A stretch of DNA of 64,000 nucleotides from Cytophagales bacterium (GCA_030054145.1 JASGCK010000004.1:62001-126000), one strand, 5' to 3'; counted from the stretch's first letter, positions 42,755 through 52,639 are shown. Translations and numbers: made by a program. Notes: a model not told the origin generated them from the sequence alone.

Positions 42755-43821
42755 ACATCGCCCCGCTGCGTCTGGCTGTGGTCTTGATGCTACTGAGCGC
42801 AGCGCTCATGCTGCTGGGCGTGTGCGTGGGCAGTGCTGGATTTGAGGATTTGCTCTGGCCTTTGTTGCATCCGCAGATTGACCCAGATCACAGCGCACTG
42901 GCCGCGCAAATCGTACTGGACATCCGATTGCCCCGCACCATCGGCGCATGGACATCTGGGGCATTGTTGGGCTTGGCTGGTGCGGTGGCGCAAGGCTTGT
43001 TTCGTAACCCGCTGGCCGACCCCTATTTGCTGGGCAGCGCCTCGGGCGCAGCGCTGGCTATAGCGCTGGCACTGCTGTCCATGGGCGGCGCTTCGGGTAT
43101 GTTGGGTGGCAGCACGATGAGCGCTGGTGCCACTTTCAGCGTGTATTCGGGTAGCTTGCTGGTGCGCCTAGGTTTGACCGGTGCGGCCTTTGTCGGGGCG
43201 GTGTTGGCGGTGCTGCTGACTTTGGTCTTGTCGCGTGGTGTGCAACACAGCCTGCGCTTGTTGCTCGCGGGTGTGGTGGTCGGCGTGGTGCTGGGGGCAG
43301 CTACCCAATTGGTATTGTTGTTCTCGCCCGAATCCTTGCAGGCCATGCAATCGTTCATGCTGGGCTCCACCGCCTTTGCCAGTTGGGCCGCGTGTGGCCT
43401 CATGCTCGGGGTCTGGTTGCTGGGCGTCGCCATTGCGTGCGCCCTCGGGCGGGTGCTCGACGGGCTTGGCCTGGGTGAGACGACGGCACGCAGTCTGGGC
43501 CTGCCAGTCGCCGCCATCCGCATGGTGCTGATCGGCGTGCTGGCTATCGCCACTGGAACTGCTGTCGCGCAAACTGGTTTGATTGCCTTTGTCGGCTTGG
43601 CAGCGCCGCATTTGGTGCGTTCGGTTCTTAGCACGGGTTACCGTTGGTTAATTGTGCTGGCCAGTTTGATGGGCGCGGTTTTGCTCATGGCGGCTGACGT
43701 ACTGGCCCGCTGGCTGATAGCGCCCCAAGATCTGCCCGTGGGCGTAGTGACCGCCGTGCTCGGTGGTGCCTACTTGCTCTGGCTGATGCACCGCAACGCG
43801 GTCGCGCAAGGGGCGGCTTGA
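42751..43821 (+). CDS. btuC: Cobalamin ABC transporter permease BtuC
   Basis: FecCD-family permease of 356 residues with about ten membrane spans. Motifs: [19 protein letters not shown] near the N-terminus, [18 protein letters not shown], and [18 protein letters not shown] near the C-terminus, the coupling-helix region. The start overlaps the btuF stop (ATGA). It forms the inner-membrane channel with the ATPase domain of the next gene. Confidence 0.92.
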   Translation: MNIAPLRLAVVLMLLSAALMLLGVCVGSAGFEDLLWPLLHPQIDPDHSALAAQIVLDIRLPRTIGAWTSGALLGLAGAVAQGLFRNPLADPYLLGSASGAALAIALALLSMGGASGMLGGSTMSAGATFSVYSGSLLVRLGLTGAAFVGAVLAVLLTLVLSRGVQHSLRLLLAGVVVGVVLGAATQLVLLFSPESLQAMQSFMLGSTAFASWAACGLMLGVWLLGVAIACALGRVLDGLGLGETTARSLGLPVAAIRMVLIGVLAIATGTAVAQTGLIAFVGLAAPHLVRSVLSTGYRWLIVLASLMGAVLLMAADVLARWLIAPQDLPVGVVTAVLGGAYLLWLMHRNAVAQGAA

Positions 43822-43822
43822 T

Positions 43823-45202
43823 ATGTCGGGGTCAACTACTTCAAGCGCACTCAAGGCACAACAATTGCAAGTCAGCCTAGCGGGTAGGTTGGTGCTGCAT
43901 GGCCTAGATGTGAACATTGCTGCCCGTCAGTGGACCAGCATCGTTGGCCCCAACGGCGCGGGCAAGTCCACCATGCTAAAAGCACTGGCTGGTTTGTTGC
44001 CAGCGACTGGCCGCCTAGACTTGCTGGGTCAACCCTTGCACAGCCTGCCAGCACGCACCCGCGCATTGCAAATGGCCTGGCTGGGGCAAAACGAAAGCAC
44101 GGGCGATGACCTCAAGGTGTGGGATGTCGCCATGCTGGGTCGCCTGCCGCACCAGTCCTGGTTGGGCGCTTCCAGTCCCGCAGACCATGCGGCGGTGGAG
44201 CAGGCCTTGCGTGCCACTCAGTCTTGGGAATGGCGCGAGCGTGCGCTGGGACAGCTATCGGCGGGAGAGCGCCAGCGTGTGCTCTTGGCGCGTGCGCTGG
44301 CGGTGCAAGCGCAAGTGCTGCTGATGGACGAACCACTGGCCAACCTAGATCCGCCGCATCAAGCCGATTGGCTGCAACTGGTACGTACCCTGGTCGCCCA
44401 AGGGTGTACCGTGGTGAGTGTGCTGCACGAAATCACTATGGCTTTGCGTGCCGACGATATGGTGGTCATGGCGCAAGGCCGCATCACGCACCACGGGCCT
44501 TGCGCCGACGCGCAAACCCACCACGCCGTGGCGCAGGTGTTTGACCAGCGCCTAGCCATCCATGCCTTGGCTGATCAATGGGTGGCCATACCCGTCAATA
44601 CCTCATCCTTATTTCCTAAGAAACTCTACCCCATGCAAATAGAAACACCCCCCACCGAAAAACCTTATGAAAAATCCGAGGGCGAGAGGCGCGGACTCAT
44701 CATTGTCAATACTGGCGACGGCAAGGGCAAAAGCACCTCGGCTTTTGGACTGGCCTTGCGTGCCCATGGACGAGCGAAGAAGGTGAAGATTTTTCAGTTC
44801 ATGAAAGTGCCTTCGGCACGCTTTGGCGAACACCGCATGTTTGAACAACTGGGCATTCCTATCGAAGGCCTAGGTGACGGCTTTAGCTGGAAAAGTCAGG
44901 ATCTAGAGCGCAGTGCGCAATTGGCGCGCGAGGGCTGGCAAAAAGCCAAATCAGCCATCAACAGCGGCGACTATTTCATGGTGACCTTGGACGAAATCAC
45001 CTACCCGCTGATTTATGGCTGGATGCCGCTGGACAATGTGCTGGATACCTTGCGCAACCGCCCTAGCCATGTTCATGTGGTGCTGACTGGGCGCCGCTGC
45101 CCCCCTGAAATCATCGCCCTGGCTGACACCGTAACCGAGATGACTATGGTCAAGCATGCATTTCAAGCTGGTATCCCGGCGCAGCGCGGGATTGAGGATT
45201 GA
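43823..45202 (+). CDS. BtuD ATPase fused to cob(I)alamin adenosyltransferase CobO
   Basis: A single 459-residue frame with two complete domains. Residues ~1-255 are an ABC ATPase: Walker [10 protein letters not shown], signature LSAGERQRV, Walker [13 protein letters not shown], His in VLHEITMAL. Residues ~285-459 are a CobA/CobO/BtuR ATP:corrinoid adenosyltransferase with P-loop [21 protein letters not shown] and LDEITYPL. They are joined by a linker around [13 protein letters not shown]. An ATG at 44633 at the domain junction could give a separate CobO, but it lacks a good ribosome-binding site and there is no stop between the parts. The fusion would place adenosylation at the import channel. 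Confidence 0.88.
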   Translation: MSGSTTSSALKAQQLQVSLAGRLVLHGLDVNIAARQWTSIVGPNGAGKSTMLKALAGLLPATGRLDLLGQPLHSLPARTRALQMAWLGQNESTGDDLKVWDVAMLGRLPHQSWLGASSPADHAAVEQALRATQSWEWRERALGQLSAGERQRVLLARALAVQAQVLLMDEPLANLDPPHQADWLQLVRTLVAQGCTVVSVLHEITMALRADDMVVMAQGRITHHGPCADAQTHHAVAQVFDQRLAIHALADQWVAIPVNTSSLFPKKLYPMQIETPPTEKPYEKSEGERRGLIIVNTGDGKGKSTSAFGLALRAHGRAKKVKIFQFMKVPSARFGEHRMFEQLGIPIEGLGDGFSWKSQDLERSAQLAREGWQKAKSAINSGDYFMVTLDEITYPLIYGWMPLDNVLDTLRNRPSHVHVVLTGRRCPPEIIALADTVTEMTMVKHAFQAGIPAQRGIED

Positions 45203-45312
45203 ATGCGCCCCATTCACCTTGCAGCCTTTCCATGCACCCTTTCCATGCACGGGTGCGTACCCGCACAGCCTATGGGTTTGACCGTATGCAAAGTGCAGCA
45301 AGAGGACAGCGT

Positions 45313-46809
45313 ATGAGCGCGCACTGCGTCATGGTGCTGGGCACGACCAGCGGTGCCGGCAAAAGCTGGCTGACCACCGCTTTGTGTCGCTATTACGCAC
45401 GCCAAGGCTTGAAGGTCGCGCCCTTCAAAGCGCAGAACATGAGCAACAACGCGCGGGTGGTGGCCGCTGGCAGCGGTCAGGGTGAGATAGGCAGCGCACA
45501 ATACTTTCAGGCGCTGGCCGCACGCGCCTTGCCCGATGTGCGCATGAACCCGCTGCTCTTAAAGCCTGAGCGTGATACGCACAGCCAAGTGGTCATGCTA
45601 GGTCATGTGGACGAGGCGCTGACACGCATGCCTTGGCGCGAACGCAGCCTGCATGTGTGGCCGCGCATCGCCGCCGCGCTAGACGAGTTGATCGCGGACA
45701 ACGATGTGGTGGTCATCGAAGGCGCAGGCTCGCCCGCTGAGATGAATTTATCTGGCAGTGACATTGTCAATATGCGCGTCGCTTTGCACGCGAATGCCGC
45801 GTGTTTGCTGGTGACGGACATCGATAAAGGCGGCGCGTTTGCGCACCTCTTTGGCACTTGGGCTTTGTTGCCGCCGCAAGAGCGCACACTCCTGCGCGGT
45901 TTTGTATTGAATAAGTTTCGCGGGGATGCTTTATTGCTAGCGCCTGCACCGCAGATGTTGCAAGAGCTGACTGGCGTGCCCACGGTAGCGACTTTGCCTA
46001 TGTGGTGGCAACACGGTTTGCCCGAAGAGGACGGCGTGTTTGATGAGCGCTGCATCGCCAGCGGCGCGGTGACAACAACGATCGCTGTCATCGCGTATCC
46101 GCGCATCAGCAATTTGGATGAGTTCCAGCCCTTAAAAAATATTCCGGGTGTGCGCTTGCAATGGGTGCGCAGCCCAGTGGACCTAGCGGGTTTGAAGCCA
46201 AGCGATTGGATCATTCTGCCCGGCTCCAAACACACCAGCGGCGACCTAGCCTGGCTGCGTGCCCAAGGCCTGGATTCAGCGATTGCGCAGCACGCGCAGC
46301 AGGGTGCTGCGGTGCTGGGTGTTTGCGGCGGGCTGCAAATGCTGGGTGAGGCTTTGATAGACCCGCACGGCATAGACGGCAATGCGCCAGGCTTGGGGCT
46401 ACTGCCGCTGGTCACGGTGTTTGCAACCGATAAGACCGTGCGCCACACACAAGCCGGTTTTTCTCAGACTTTGGCAGCTTGCACGGCGTCGCCGTTTGCA
46501 GCGCTTGCAGGCGTGGTGGTGAGTGGTTATGAAATCCACCATGGCCAGACGCAGCAGCACGCAGGCATGGCGCAGGCAGGTGTCTTGGCGCAAGCCGCCT
46601 TGCCCGATGGACTGGGCTGGCACAACGCGCAGGGTAATGTGCTTGGCGTGTATCTGCACGGTTTATTTGAGGATGCCGCCGCCCTGCAAGCCTTGTTTGG
46701 CGCAGGTCGCACGCAACCTGTGCCTACCTTGGACAGCGTCTTCGACGCGCTAGCAGACTATGTATATGCGCACTTTGAGCCCGGCGTACTGGATACCCTC
46801 ATTCGTTGA
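45313..46809 (+). CDS. cobQ: Cobyric acid synthase
   Basis: A 498-residue ATP-dependent amidotransferase (CobQ/CbiP) that amidates adenosylcobyrinic acid a,c-diamide at four side chains. The N-terminal dethiobiotin synthetase-like domain has GTTSGAGKSWLTTALCR and APFKAQNMSNNA. The C-terminal class I glutaminase-type domain has the nucleophile Cys in GVCGGLQMLG and the His in GYEIHHG. The ATG at 45313 has AGGA 6 nt upstream; the frame beginning at 45199 is longer than the family and unsupported. Presence of this step suggests that late corrin intermediates are also processed. Confidence 0.92.
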   Translation: MSAHCVMVLGTTSGAGKSWLTTALCRYYARQGLKVAPFKAQNMSNNARVVAAGSGQGEIGSAQYFQALAARALPDVRMNPLLLKPERDTHSQVVMLGHVDEALTRMPWRERSLHVWPRIAAALDELIADNDVVVIEGAGSPAEMNLSGSDIVNMRVALHANAACLLVTDIDKGGAFAHLFGTWALLPPQERTLLRGFVLNKFRGDALLLAPAPQMLQELTGVPTVATLPMWWQHGLPEEDGVFDERCIASGAVTTTIAVIAYPRISNLDEFQPLKNIPGVRLQWVRSPVDLAGLKPSDWIILPGSKHTSGDLAWLRAQGLDSAIAQHAQQGAAVLGVCGGLQMLGEALIDPHGIDGNAPGLGLLPLVTVFATDKTVRHTQAGFSQTLAACTASPFAALAGVVVSGYEIHHGQTQQHAGMAQAGVLAQAALPDGLGWHNAQGNVLGVYLHGLFEDAAALQALFGAGRTQPVPTLDSVFDALADYVYAHFEPGVLDTLIR

Positions 46810-46841
46810 TTTCGCATCATCTACTGGAACATGACCTCACG

Positions 46842-47924
46842 ATGAATACAACCCACCCGCCCCTCGTCAATCTGCACGACCCAGCATTACACAGCGTCTT
46901 GCAAGCCGCCATAGACAACAAAACCAAACCTTCGGGTTCGCTTGGCCGTCTTGAAGCACTGGCGGTGCAAATAGGCGAAATTCTGGGCACCGACAAACCA
47001 GTGCTGGTGCATCCGCAAATGGTGGTGTTTGCCGCCGACCATGGTCTGACCGCTCAACGCATTTCGGCCTTTCCTGCGGATGTGAGTTGGCAGATGGTGG
47101 AAAACTTTCTAGCTGGTGGCGCTGCGGTTAGCGTGCTGGCACGTCAACACGGTCTGGCTTTGACCGTGGTCGATTGCGGTGTCAACCGCGATTTTCTCGC
47201 AGGTCTGCCTGCGGGCGCGAAGCGTGCGGGCTTGGCTGTGCGCAAAGTGGCAGGCGCGGAACACGGAACAGCCGACTCCTCGCAAGGCGCAGCGATGACC
47301 GCATCGCAATGCGAACAAGCCATGCGCAACGGCATGGAACTGGTGAGCGACTTGCCTGGCAACGCCTTGCTCTTGGGCGAGATGGGCATAGGCAATACCT
47401 CGGCCGCATCGTTGTTGTTGGCGCGTCTAGCGGGGCTGGATATTGAACTGTGTACCGGCGCAGGCACGGGGCTGGATGCAGGGGCAGTAGCGCACAAATG
47501 CGCGGTCTTGCGCAAGGTGCTGGCGCAGCATACGACGGCCACACAACCCTTGGATGCGCTGGCCGCGTTCGGCGGATTGGAGATAGCCACCATGACCGGC
47601 GCGGTACTACAAGCCGCAGCGCAGCGGCGTGTGATTGTGGTGGATGGTTTTATTGCCAGCGCGGCGGTGCTGGTGGCGCATGCGCTGCAACCACTGGTAC
47701 TGCAGCGTTGCGTTTTTGCACACCGCTCGGGCGAACGCGGCCATGCATTCATGTTGCAGCACCTAGGCGTGCAAGCTTTGCTGGACTTGGGTTTGCGCCT
47801 AGGCGAAGGCTCTGGCGCAGCGCTAGCCTGGCCGCTGTTGCAGTCGGCCTGCGCGATTCTGCGCGATATGGCCAGCTTCGCCTGCGCTGGTGTGTCTAAA
47901 AAATCTACCCCTGTCGTCGCATGA
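46842..47924 (+). CDS. cobT: Nicotinate-nucleotide:dimethylbenzimidazole phosphoribosyltransferase
   Basis: A 360-residue CobT that activates the lower-ligand base as alpha-ribazole phosphate. Motifs: KPSGSLGRLEALA, VVFAADHGLTAQRISAFP, LLGEMGIGNTSAAS (NaMN binding) and TGAGTGLD. The catalytic Glu is expected near the C-terminus in LRLGEGSGAALA. The start ATG at 46842 is chosen over 46806, as the extra residues do not belong to the family; no strong ribosome-binding site is seen. Its end overlaps cobS. Confidence 0.92.
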   Translation: MNTTHPPLVNLHDPALHSVLQAAIDNKTKPSGSLGRLEALAVQIGEILGTDKPVLVHPQMVVFAADHGLTAQRISAFPADVSWQMVENFLAGGAAVSVLARQHGLALTVVDCGVNRDFLAGLPAGAKRAGLAVRKVAGAEHGTADSSQGAAMTASQCEQAMRNGMELVSDLPGNALLLGEMGIGNTSAASLLLARLAGLDIELCTGAGTGLDAGAVAHKCAVLRKVLAQHTTATQPLDALAAFGGLEIATMTGAVLQAAAQRRVIVVDGFIASAAVLVAHALQPLVLQRCVFAHRSGERGHAFMLQHLGVQALLDLGLRLGEGSGAALAWPLLQSACAILRDMASFACAGVSKKSTPVVA

Positions 47925-48784
47925 CAGCGCTACGCCACTTTTTGCTGGCACTGCAATTTTTTACCCGCATACCTGTCACCGGCAGGCTGGCCGATTGGTT
48001 GTGCTTTAGCCCTGCTATGTTGCGCGCCAGTGCGGCCTATTTCCCAGCGGTCGGCGTGGTGATCGGTGGCTTAGTGGTCCTGTTGACGGCAGTGCTCATG
48101 CATCACTTGCCCACTGCGTATGCGCCCCTTGTTGCGGCGGCGCTAGGCACGGCTTGGAGCGTGTGGCTGACTGGCGCTTTTCATGAAGACGGACTGGCTG
48201 ATGTGGCCGACGGCCTAGGTGGAAGCGATGACCGTGAGCGTGCGCTCATCATCATGAAAGACTCGCGCGTCGGTGCCTTCGGCGCAATTGCTGTGGTGCT
48301 GGCCTTGTTGAGCAAAGTGGCGCTACTGGCCTTGCTAGGTGCGGTTGGCGCAGTGTGGATGTGTTTGGCTTTAATGGCCGGCCATGTGGTGTCCCGCACT
48401 TGGCCATTGCTCATCATTCGGTGGCTGCCACATGTGGGCGACGCAGCGCAATCCAAATCCAAACCCTTGGCAGATCACATTAGTTTGGGCAGTTTGACGC
48501 TTGCATTGCTGTGGTGTGTTGGCGCACTGGGCTTAACTGCCTGGGTCGCAGCTTCTGTGCTTTCAGGAACTGATATGCAAATGAAGGCTATGGCGCAAGT
48601 ATTACCCGTGTTGAAGGTATTGGCCTGCGGCAGCCTAGCCAGTGCGCTGGCCTTTGTTTACTTGCTGCGCTTGTTGACGCGGCGTTTGCAAGGCTTTACT
48701 GGCGACTGCTTGGGTAGCGCCCAACAGTTGTGTGAAATTGCGTTCTATCTGGGCTGCGCACTGGCCCTAGGTGGCGGACAGTAA
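47921..48784 (+). CDS. cobS: Adenosylcobinamide-GDP ribazoletransferase
   Basis: Integral-membrane cobalamin synthase of 287 residues with about six to seven spans. It starts LRHFLLALQFFTRIPV and has the Asp-rich metal site HEDGLADVADGLGG followed by KDSRVGAFGA, characteristic of CobS. It joins GDP-cobinamide to alpha-ribazole (phosphate). Its ATG overlaps the cobT stop (ATGA). Confidence 0.93.
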   Translation: MTALRHFLLALQFFTRIPVTGRLADWLCFSPAMLRASAAYFPAVGVVIGGLVVLLTAVLMHHLPTAYAPLVAAALGTAWSVWLTGAFHEDGLADVADGLGGSDDRERALIIMKDSRVGAFGAIAVVLALLSKVALLALLGAVGAVWMCLALMAGHVVSRTWPLLIIRWLPHVGDAAQSKSKPLADHISLGSLTLALLWCVGALGLTAWVAASVLSGTDMQMKAMAQVLPVLKVLACGSLASALAFVYLLRLLTRRLQGFTGDCLGSAQQLCEIAFYLGCALALGGGQ

Positions 48785-48804
48785 GCGGTAGCGGTAAAAG
48801 CACG

Positions 48805-49377
48805 ATGACGCTGTGGATAGTCAGACACGCCACGCCGCTGATTGCCAGCGGTGTCTGCTACGGTGCGCTGGATGTAGCGGCTGATGCGCAACACAGCTTG
48901 CAAGCAGCCCATGCATTGGCGCAAACGCTGCCCTTGCAATGTAGCGTTTCGGTATCGCCCTTGCAGCGTTCCATGCAACTGGCCCATGCGCTGTTGGATT
49001 TAAGGCCAGACCTGATACCGCAAACCGACTCGCGCTTGCGCGAAATGGACTTCGGCACATGGGAAGGCGTGGCCTGGGACGCAATACCCTTAGCCGCCAT
49101 ACAAGCTTGGATAGATGATTTCGGCGAACACCGCTTCGGCGGCGTGGAAAGTGCTAATCAGGTATTGGCTCGGGTTGCAGCGCCGTGGGATGCAGCTTGG
49201 CAACATCCTGATAAACCTCAGGTGTGGATTACCCATGCTGGCGTGGCACGCGCCGTGCGCTTGCTGTCACAAGGATTCCGCAGTGTGAGCAGTGCCAGCC
49301 ACTGGCCTCAGCATGCGCCAGGCTATGGGGAGTGGTGGCGCATTGATTTTTTGACCCCAATGCGCGACAGTGCGTAG
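48805..49377 (+). CDS. cobC: Alpha-ribazole phosphatase
   Basis: A 190-residue histidine-phosphatase-superfamily enzyme. The phosphohistidine motif is WIVRHATPL at the N-terminus (the usual RHG is RHA here), EMDFGTWEG carries the proton donor, and THAGVAR the second His. As last gene of the cob operon it most likely removes the phosphate from alpha-ribazole phosphate or cobalamin phosphate. It lies 20 nt after cobS. Confidence 0.85.
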   Translation: MTLWIVRHATPLIASGVCYGALDVAADAQHSLQAAHALAQTLPLQCSVSVSPLQRSMQLAHALLDLRPDLIPQTDSRLREMDFGTWEGVAWDAIPLAAIQAWIDDFGEHRFGGVESANQVLARVAAPWDAAWQHPDKPQVWITHAGVARAVRLLSQGFRSVSSASHWPQHAPGYGEWWRIDFLTPMRDSA

Positions 49378-49404
49378 CAGAAAAAATCAATTAAATCAAA
49401 GACT

Positions 49405-50055
49405 TCAATTGACATTTACGTCGCGTATTTTTCGAATAATCGCCTCATCCACTTGCGCCCGCCACGAGTCACCTTCAGAACCAACTAACCGATACACAGC
49501 ACAGTTAGGCATGGGCAACCCAATTTGAAACCGCCTAAACGCCTTCATGCCAAGAACATCTTTGCAAGTGAAGCCCATTAGCTGCCAAATCAGCATGGCA
49601 GTCCACATACCATGCCCAAAGATGACTGTTTTGTCGGGCAAGGTTTTCATGACGGGGATGAATGCAGCAACGCGCAATTCAAACTCTTCGAAAGTTTCCG
49701 CATGTTCACCCATGCGCCTTGTTAGGCTTGACTCGCGCCAATACTCTTCAACAAAGGGTTTGCGCTGCGCTCCGTCCATACCCGCAAGCATCGCAGGATC
49801 AATCGTAGAGAACTCATGCAGCAAAGGGTGCAACTCTAGCGTAGCTCCTATGCGCTCGCAGTATGGCATTGCTGTTTGTTGCGCTCGCTGGTAGCTTGAA
49901 GCCAGCACTTTGCTAGTTGTGGTGGGCAACAACGGCGCCAATGCCTGCGCTTGTCGCTCTCCCTGACTGGATAAAGGAATGATGTCATGTGCCATTGTGA
50001 TGCCGCCAGCATTGGCCGTGCTCTCACCGTGACGAATAAAAGTGATGGTTTTCAT
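49405..50055 (-). CDS. Histidine phosphatase family protein
   Basis: A 216-residue phosphoglycerate-mutase-like phosphatase. The N-terminus has TFIRHGESTANAGG with the catalytic His; SSYQRAQQTA and FGHGMWTAML with the second His follow. It resembles general phosphatases of the PhoE/SixA group rather than CobC. The substrate is unknown. It is convergent with cobC, with a 27-nt gap and no visible terminator. Confidence 0.8.
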   Translation of the reverse strand: MKTITFIRHGESTANAGGITMAHDIIPLSSQGERQAQALAPLLPTTTSKVLASSYQRAQQTAMPYCERIGATLELHPLLHEFSTIDPAMLAGMDGAQRKPFVEEYWRESSLTRRMGEHAETFEEFELRVAAFIPVMKTLPDKTVIFGHGMWTAMLIWQLMGFTCKDVLGMKAFRRFQIGLPMPNCAVYRLVGSEGDSWRAQVDEAIIRKIRDVNVN

Positions 50056-50116
50056 GAGTGTGCTAAATCGTGAGGCATCAGGACCCTAGCATCCCCTAGG
50101 GCGTTGTGCGGAGAAA

Positions 50117-50193
50117 TGGCCTGCCCGGAGGGGATCGAACCCCCGACCCACAGCTTAGAAGGCTGTTGCTCTATCCAACTGAGCTACGGACAG
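50117..50193 (-). tRNA. tRNA-Arg (anticodon TCT)
   Basis: A 77-nt cloverleaf on the minus strand. Acceptor arms CTGTCCG and CGGGCAG pair with one wobble; discriminator G and encoded CCA (50119-50117). The anticodon stem ACAGC/GCTGT encloses CTTCTAA, giving TCT. It is 21 nt from tRNA-Ser on the same strand, so they are probably co-transcribed. Confidence 0.96.
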
Positions 50194-50214
50194 TAGGTTT
50201 TAAGTGGGCATTAT

Positions 50215-50307
50215 TGGCGGAAACGGAGGGATTCGAACCCTCGATGGGGCTCAACACCCCATACTCCCTTAGCAGGGGAGCACCTTCGGCCACTCGGTCA
50301 CGTTTCC
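50215..50307 (-). tRNA. tRNA-Ser (anticodon GCT)
   Basis: A 93-nt class II tRNA on the minus strand. Acceptor arms GGAAACG and CGTTTCC, discriminator G and encoded CCA (50217-50215). Anticodon stem CTCCC/GGGAG with loop CTGCTAA gives GCT. A long variable arm (ATGGGG...CCCCAT) is typical of tRNA-Ser. Confidence 0.96.
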
Positions 50308-50339
50308 TAAATCTAAATTAAGCGCTGATTATATGACGA

Positions 50340-51605
50340 TCACGCCTCTAAGTCGAATGCTTTATGTAGCGAGCGCACAGCTAGCTCCATGTACTTCTCA
50401 TCAATCACCACGGAGGTTTTGATCTCGGACGTAGAAATCATCTGGATGTTGATGCCCTCCTCCGACAGTGAACGGAACATTTTGCTTGCCACGCCTACAT
50501 GGCTGCGCATTCCGATACCCACGATGGAGACTTTGCAAATTTTGGTATCACCCACAAAGTCACTGACACCAAGGCTTGCGAGCACTTTGCTTTTGAGCAA
50601 ATCGGTCGTGCGTGCGTAATCGTTGCGATGCACGGTAAAGCTGAAATCTGTCTTGCCATCTTTTGAAATGTTTTGAATGATGATGTCCACTTCAATATTG
50701 GCATCGGCAACTGCGCCCAGTATTTGATAAGCAATACCTGGCTTGTCAGGCACGCCCAAGATGGAGATTTTGGCCTCGTCACGGTTAAACGCGATCCCCG
50801 ATACAACTGCTGCTTCCATAGCGCCCGCTCCCTCTTCTTCAAATGTAATCAATGTGCCAGATTTGGCTTCTTCGTCAATATTGATGTCCCACGGCGTAAA
50901 GCTAGACAGTACGCGCAGCGGAACTTTGTATTTGCCCGCAAACTCGACCGAGCGAATTTGCAACACTTTAGAGCCCAAGGATGCCATCTCCAGCATCTCT
51001 TCAAAGCTCACACGCGCCATGCGGCGAGCATTGGGTTCGACACGCGGATCGGTGGTGTACACGCCGTCCACATCGGTGTAGATCAGGCATTCTGCGGCTT
51101 GCAAAGCCGCCGCCACTGCCACCGCTGAGGTATCCGAACCACCGCGCCCCAGCGTCGTAATATGGCCATCGGGATCAACGCCTTGAAAGCCCGTCACGAT
51201 GACAACTTTGCCTGCATCCAAATCAGCTTTGATCCGTTTGTCGTCAATCGACTCGATGCGCGCCTTGGTGAAAGCCGAGTTGGTTTTGATGGCAACTTGC
51301 CAGCCTGCGTAAGACACAGCCTCCAGGCCCTCTGCCTGCAAAGCCACGGCCAGCAAGGCACTCGAAGCCTGCTCGCCTGTAGAAGCCAGCATATCAAGCT
51401 CGCGCAGGTAGGCCGTGGATTCTTTAGCAGGCGCAAGCTCTTTAGCCAGCCCGAGCAAGCGATTGGTCTCACCGCTCATGGCGCTGGGAACGACCACCAT
51501 TTGATGACCTGCACGCGCCCATTTGGCTACGCGCTTGGCAACCATGCGGATGCGTTCGGTAGAACCCATCGATGTGCCGCCGTATTTATGAACAATTAAA
51601 GACAT
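50340..51605 (-). CDS. lysC: Aspartate kinase
   Basis: A 421-residue aspartokinase, first step of lysine, threonine and methionine synthesis. The N-terminus HKYGGTSMGSTERI and the FTTLGRGGSDTSA-type motif (ITTLGRGGSDTSAVA here) are the substrate and ATP sites. Two ACT domains at the C-terminus (SILGVPDKPGIAYQIL and VSIVGIGMRSHVGV) give allosteric control by amino acids. The ATG at 51605 begins the conserved sequence; an upstream extension to 51656 is not supported. The ribosome-binding site is weak. Confidence 0.95.
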   Translation of the reverse strand: MSLIVHKYGGTSMGSTERIRMVAKRVAKWARAGHQMVVVPSAMSGETNRLLGLAKELAPAKESTAYLRELDMLASTGEQASSALLAVALQAEGLEAVSYAGWQVAIKTNSAFTKARIESIDDKRIKADLDAGKVVIVTGFQGVDPDGHITTLGRGGSDTSAVAVAAALQAAECLIYTDVDGVYTTDPRVEPNARRMARVSFEEMLEMASLGSKVLQIRSVEFAGKYKVPLRVLSSFTPWDINIDEEAKSGTLITFEEEGAGAMEAAVVSGIAFNRDEAKISILGVPDKPGIAYQILGAVADANIEVDIIIQNISKDGKTDFSFTVHRNDYARTTDLLKSKVLASLGVSDFVGDTKICKVSIVGIGMRSHVGVASKMFRSLSEEGINIQMISTSEIKTSVVIDEKYMELAVRSLHKAFDLEA

Positions 51606-51634
51606 GAAAACTGAAGAAGTAAATGAATCAAAAA

Positions 51635-52639
51635 CTAAACCTTCGATTCTAACCAATCAAGCCTGAATTGCTGCTTGTCGCTCCACTTTTGCCGCCACGC
51701 CCTGCTACCCGCCTGCCCGTGGCGCAAACCCAGCATATGCCGCGCAACCGAATAGGCGCTGGGATACAGCAAACCATCTTTGCCCGGCTCTTGATGACAC
51801 ACGCGCCCCATATAGTCCAGCATTTGCGCTTGCACGTCGTCGCGCGACATCGCACTTTGCGCGTCGCCAAAAAACCGCGCATCCCACTGCGTCATGATCC
51901 AAGGGTTGTGATACGCCTCACGCCCCAGCATCACGCCATCCACGTGTGCAAGGTGCGCTTCAATTTCGTCATTCGTCTTCACACCGCCGTTGAGCACAAT
52001 CGTGCAATCAGGAAAATCCGCCTTTAGTTGATACACAAACTCATAACGCAGCGGCGGAATTTCGCGGTTCTCTTTCGGACTTAAACCTTTGAGCCAGGCC
52101 GAGCGTGCGTGAACCAAAAACACCCTGCATCCCGCGTTGTATAAGGCTCCTACGAAGTCGCGTACAAAATCATACGACTCAAACTTATCAATACCAATGC
52201 GGTGTTTCACCGTCACAGGAATGCTCACCGCATCCATCATCGCCTTCACGCAATCGGCAACGAGCGGCGCTTCAGCCATCAGGCACGCACCAAACGCACC
52301 TTTTTGCACGCGCTCGGACGGACAGCCGCAATTCAAATTCACCTCGTCATAGCCCCACTGCGCGGCCAACTTGGCGGCACGCGCTAAATCCGATGGATCA
52401 GAGCCGCCCAGCTGCAAAGCCACAGGATGCTCCTCGTCGTTAAAGCGCAAATGCCGCGCCACATCGCCGTGTAACAGCGCTCCCGTCGTCACCATCTCGG
52501 TGTAGAGCAAGGTTTTTTTGCTGAGCAACCGATGGAAGTAGCGGCAGTGACGATCCGTCCAATCCATCATCGGGGCTACCGACAATCGATGCGCGTTGAT
52601 ATGAAGTGAATCGCAGTTATTGCAATTCGATCTTGGCAT
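51635..52639 (-). CDS. dusA: tRNA-dihydrouridine synthase A
   Basis: FMN-dependent enzyme of 334 residues reducing U20/U20a in tRNA. The TIM barrel starts HRLSVAPMMDWTDRHCR; the catalytic Cys is in NLNCGCPSERVQKGAFGACL. RHMLGLRHGQAGSRAWRQ at the C-terminus is typical of DusA. The ATG at 52639 overlaps the upstream binding-protein gene by 23 nt; a later start is possible but would trim the family N-terminus. Confidence 0.94.
   Translation of the reverse strand: MPRSNCNNCDSLHINAHRLSVAPMMDWTDRHCRYFHRLLSKKTLLYTEMVTTGALLHGDVARHLRFNDEEHPVALQLGGSDPSDLARAAKLAAQWGYDEVNLNCGCPSERVQKGAFGACLMAEAPLVADCVKAMMDAVSIPVTVKHRIGIDKFESYDFVRDFVGALYNAGCRVFLVHARSAWLKGLSPKENREIPPLRYEFVYQLKADFPDCTIVLNGGVKTNDEIEAHLAHVDGVMLGREAYHNPWIMTQWDARFFGDAQSAMSRDDVQAQMLDYMGRVCHQEPGKDGLLYPSAYSVARHMLGLRHGQAGSRAWRQKWSDKQQFRLDWLESKV

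Noticed and set aside
43023..43634. 203-codon antisense ORF over btuC
   Set aside because: The btuC frame carries all permease motifs; the antisense product is low-complexity Ala/Pro/Thr/Ser.
44119..44544. 141-codon ORF in another frame over btuD
   Set aside because: It overlaps a well-conserved ABC ATPase domain; its Ala/Gly/Arg-rich composition is the usual product of a shifted frame in G+C-rich DNA.
45603..46448. 281-codon antisense ORF over cobQ
   Set aside because: It is a shadow of a conserved enzyme gene, with no ribosome-binding site and biased composition.
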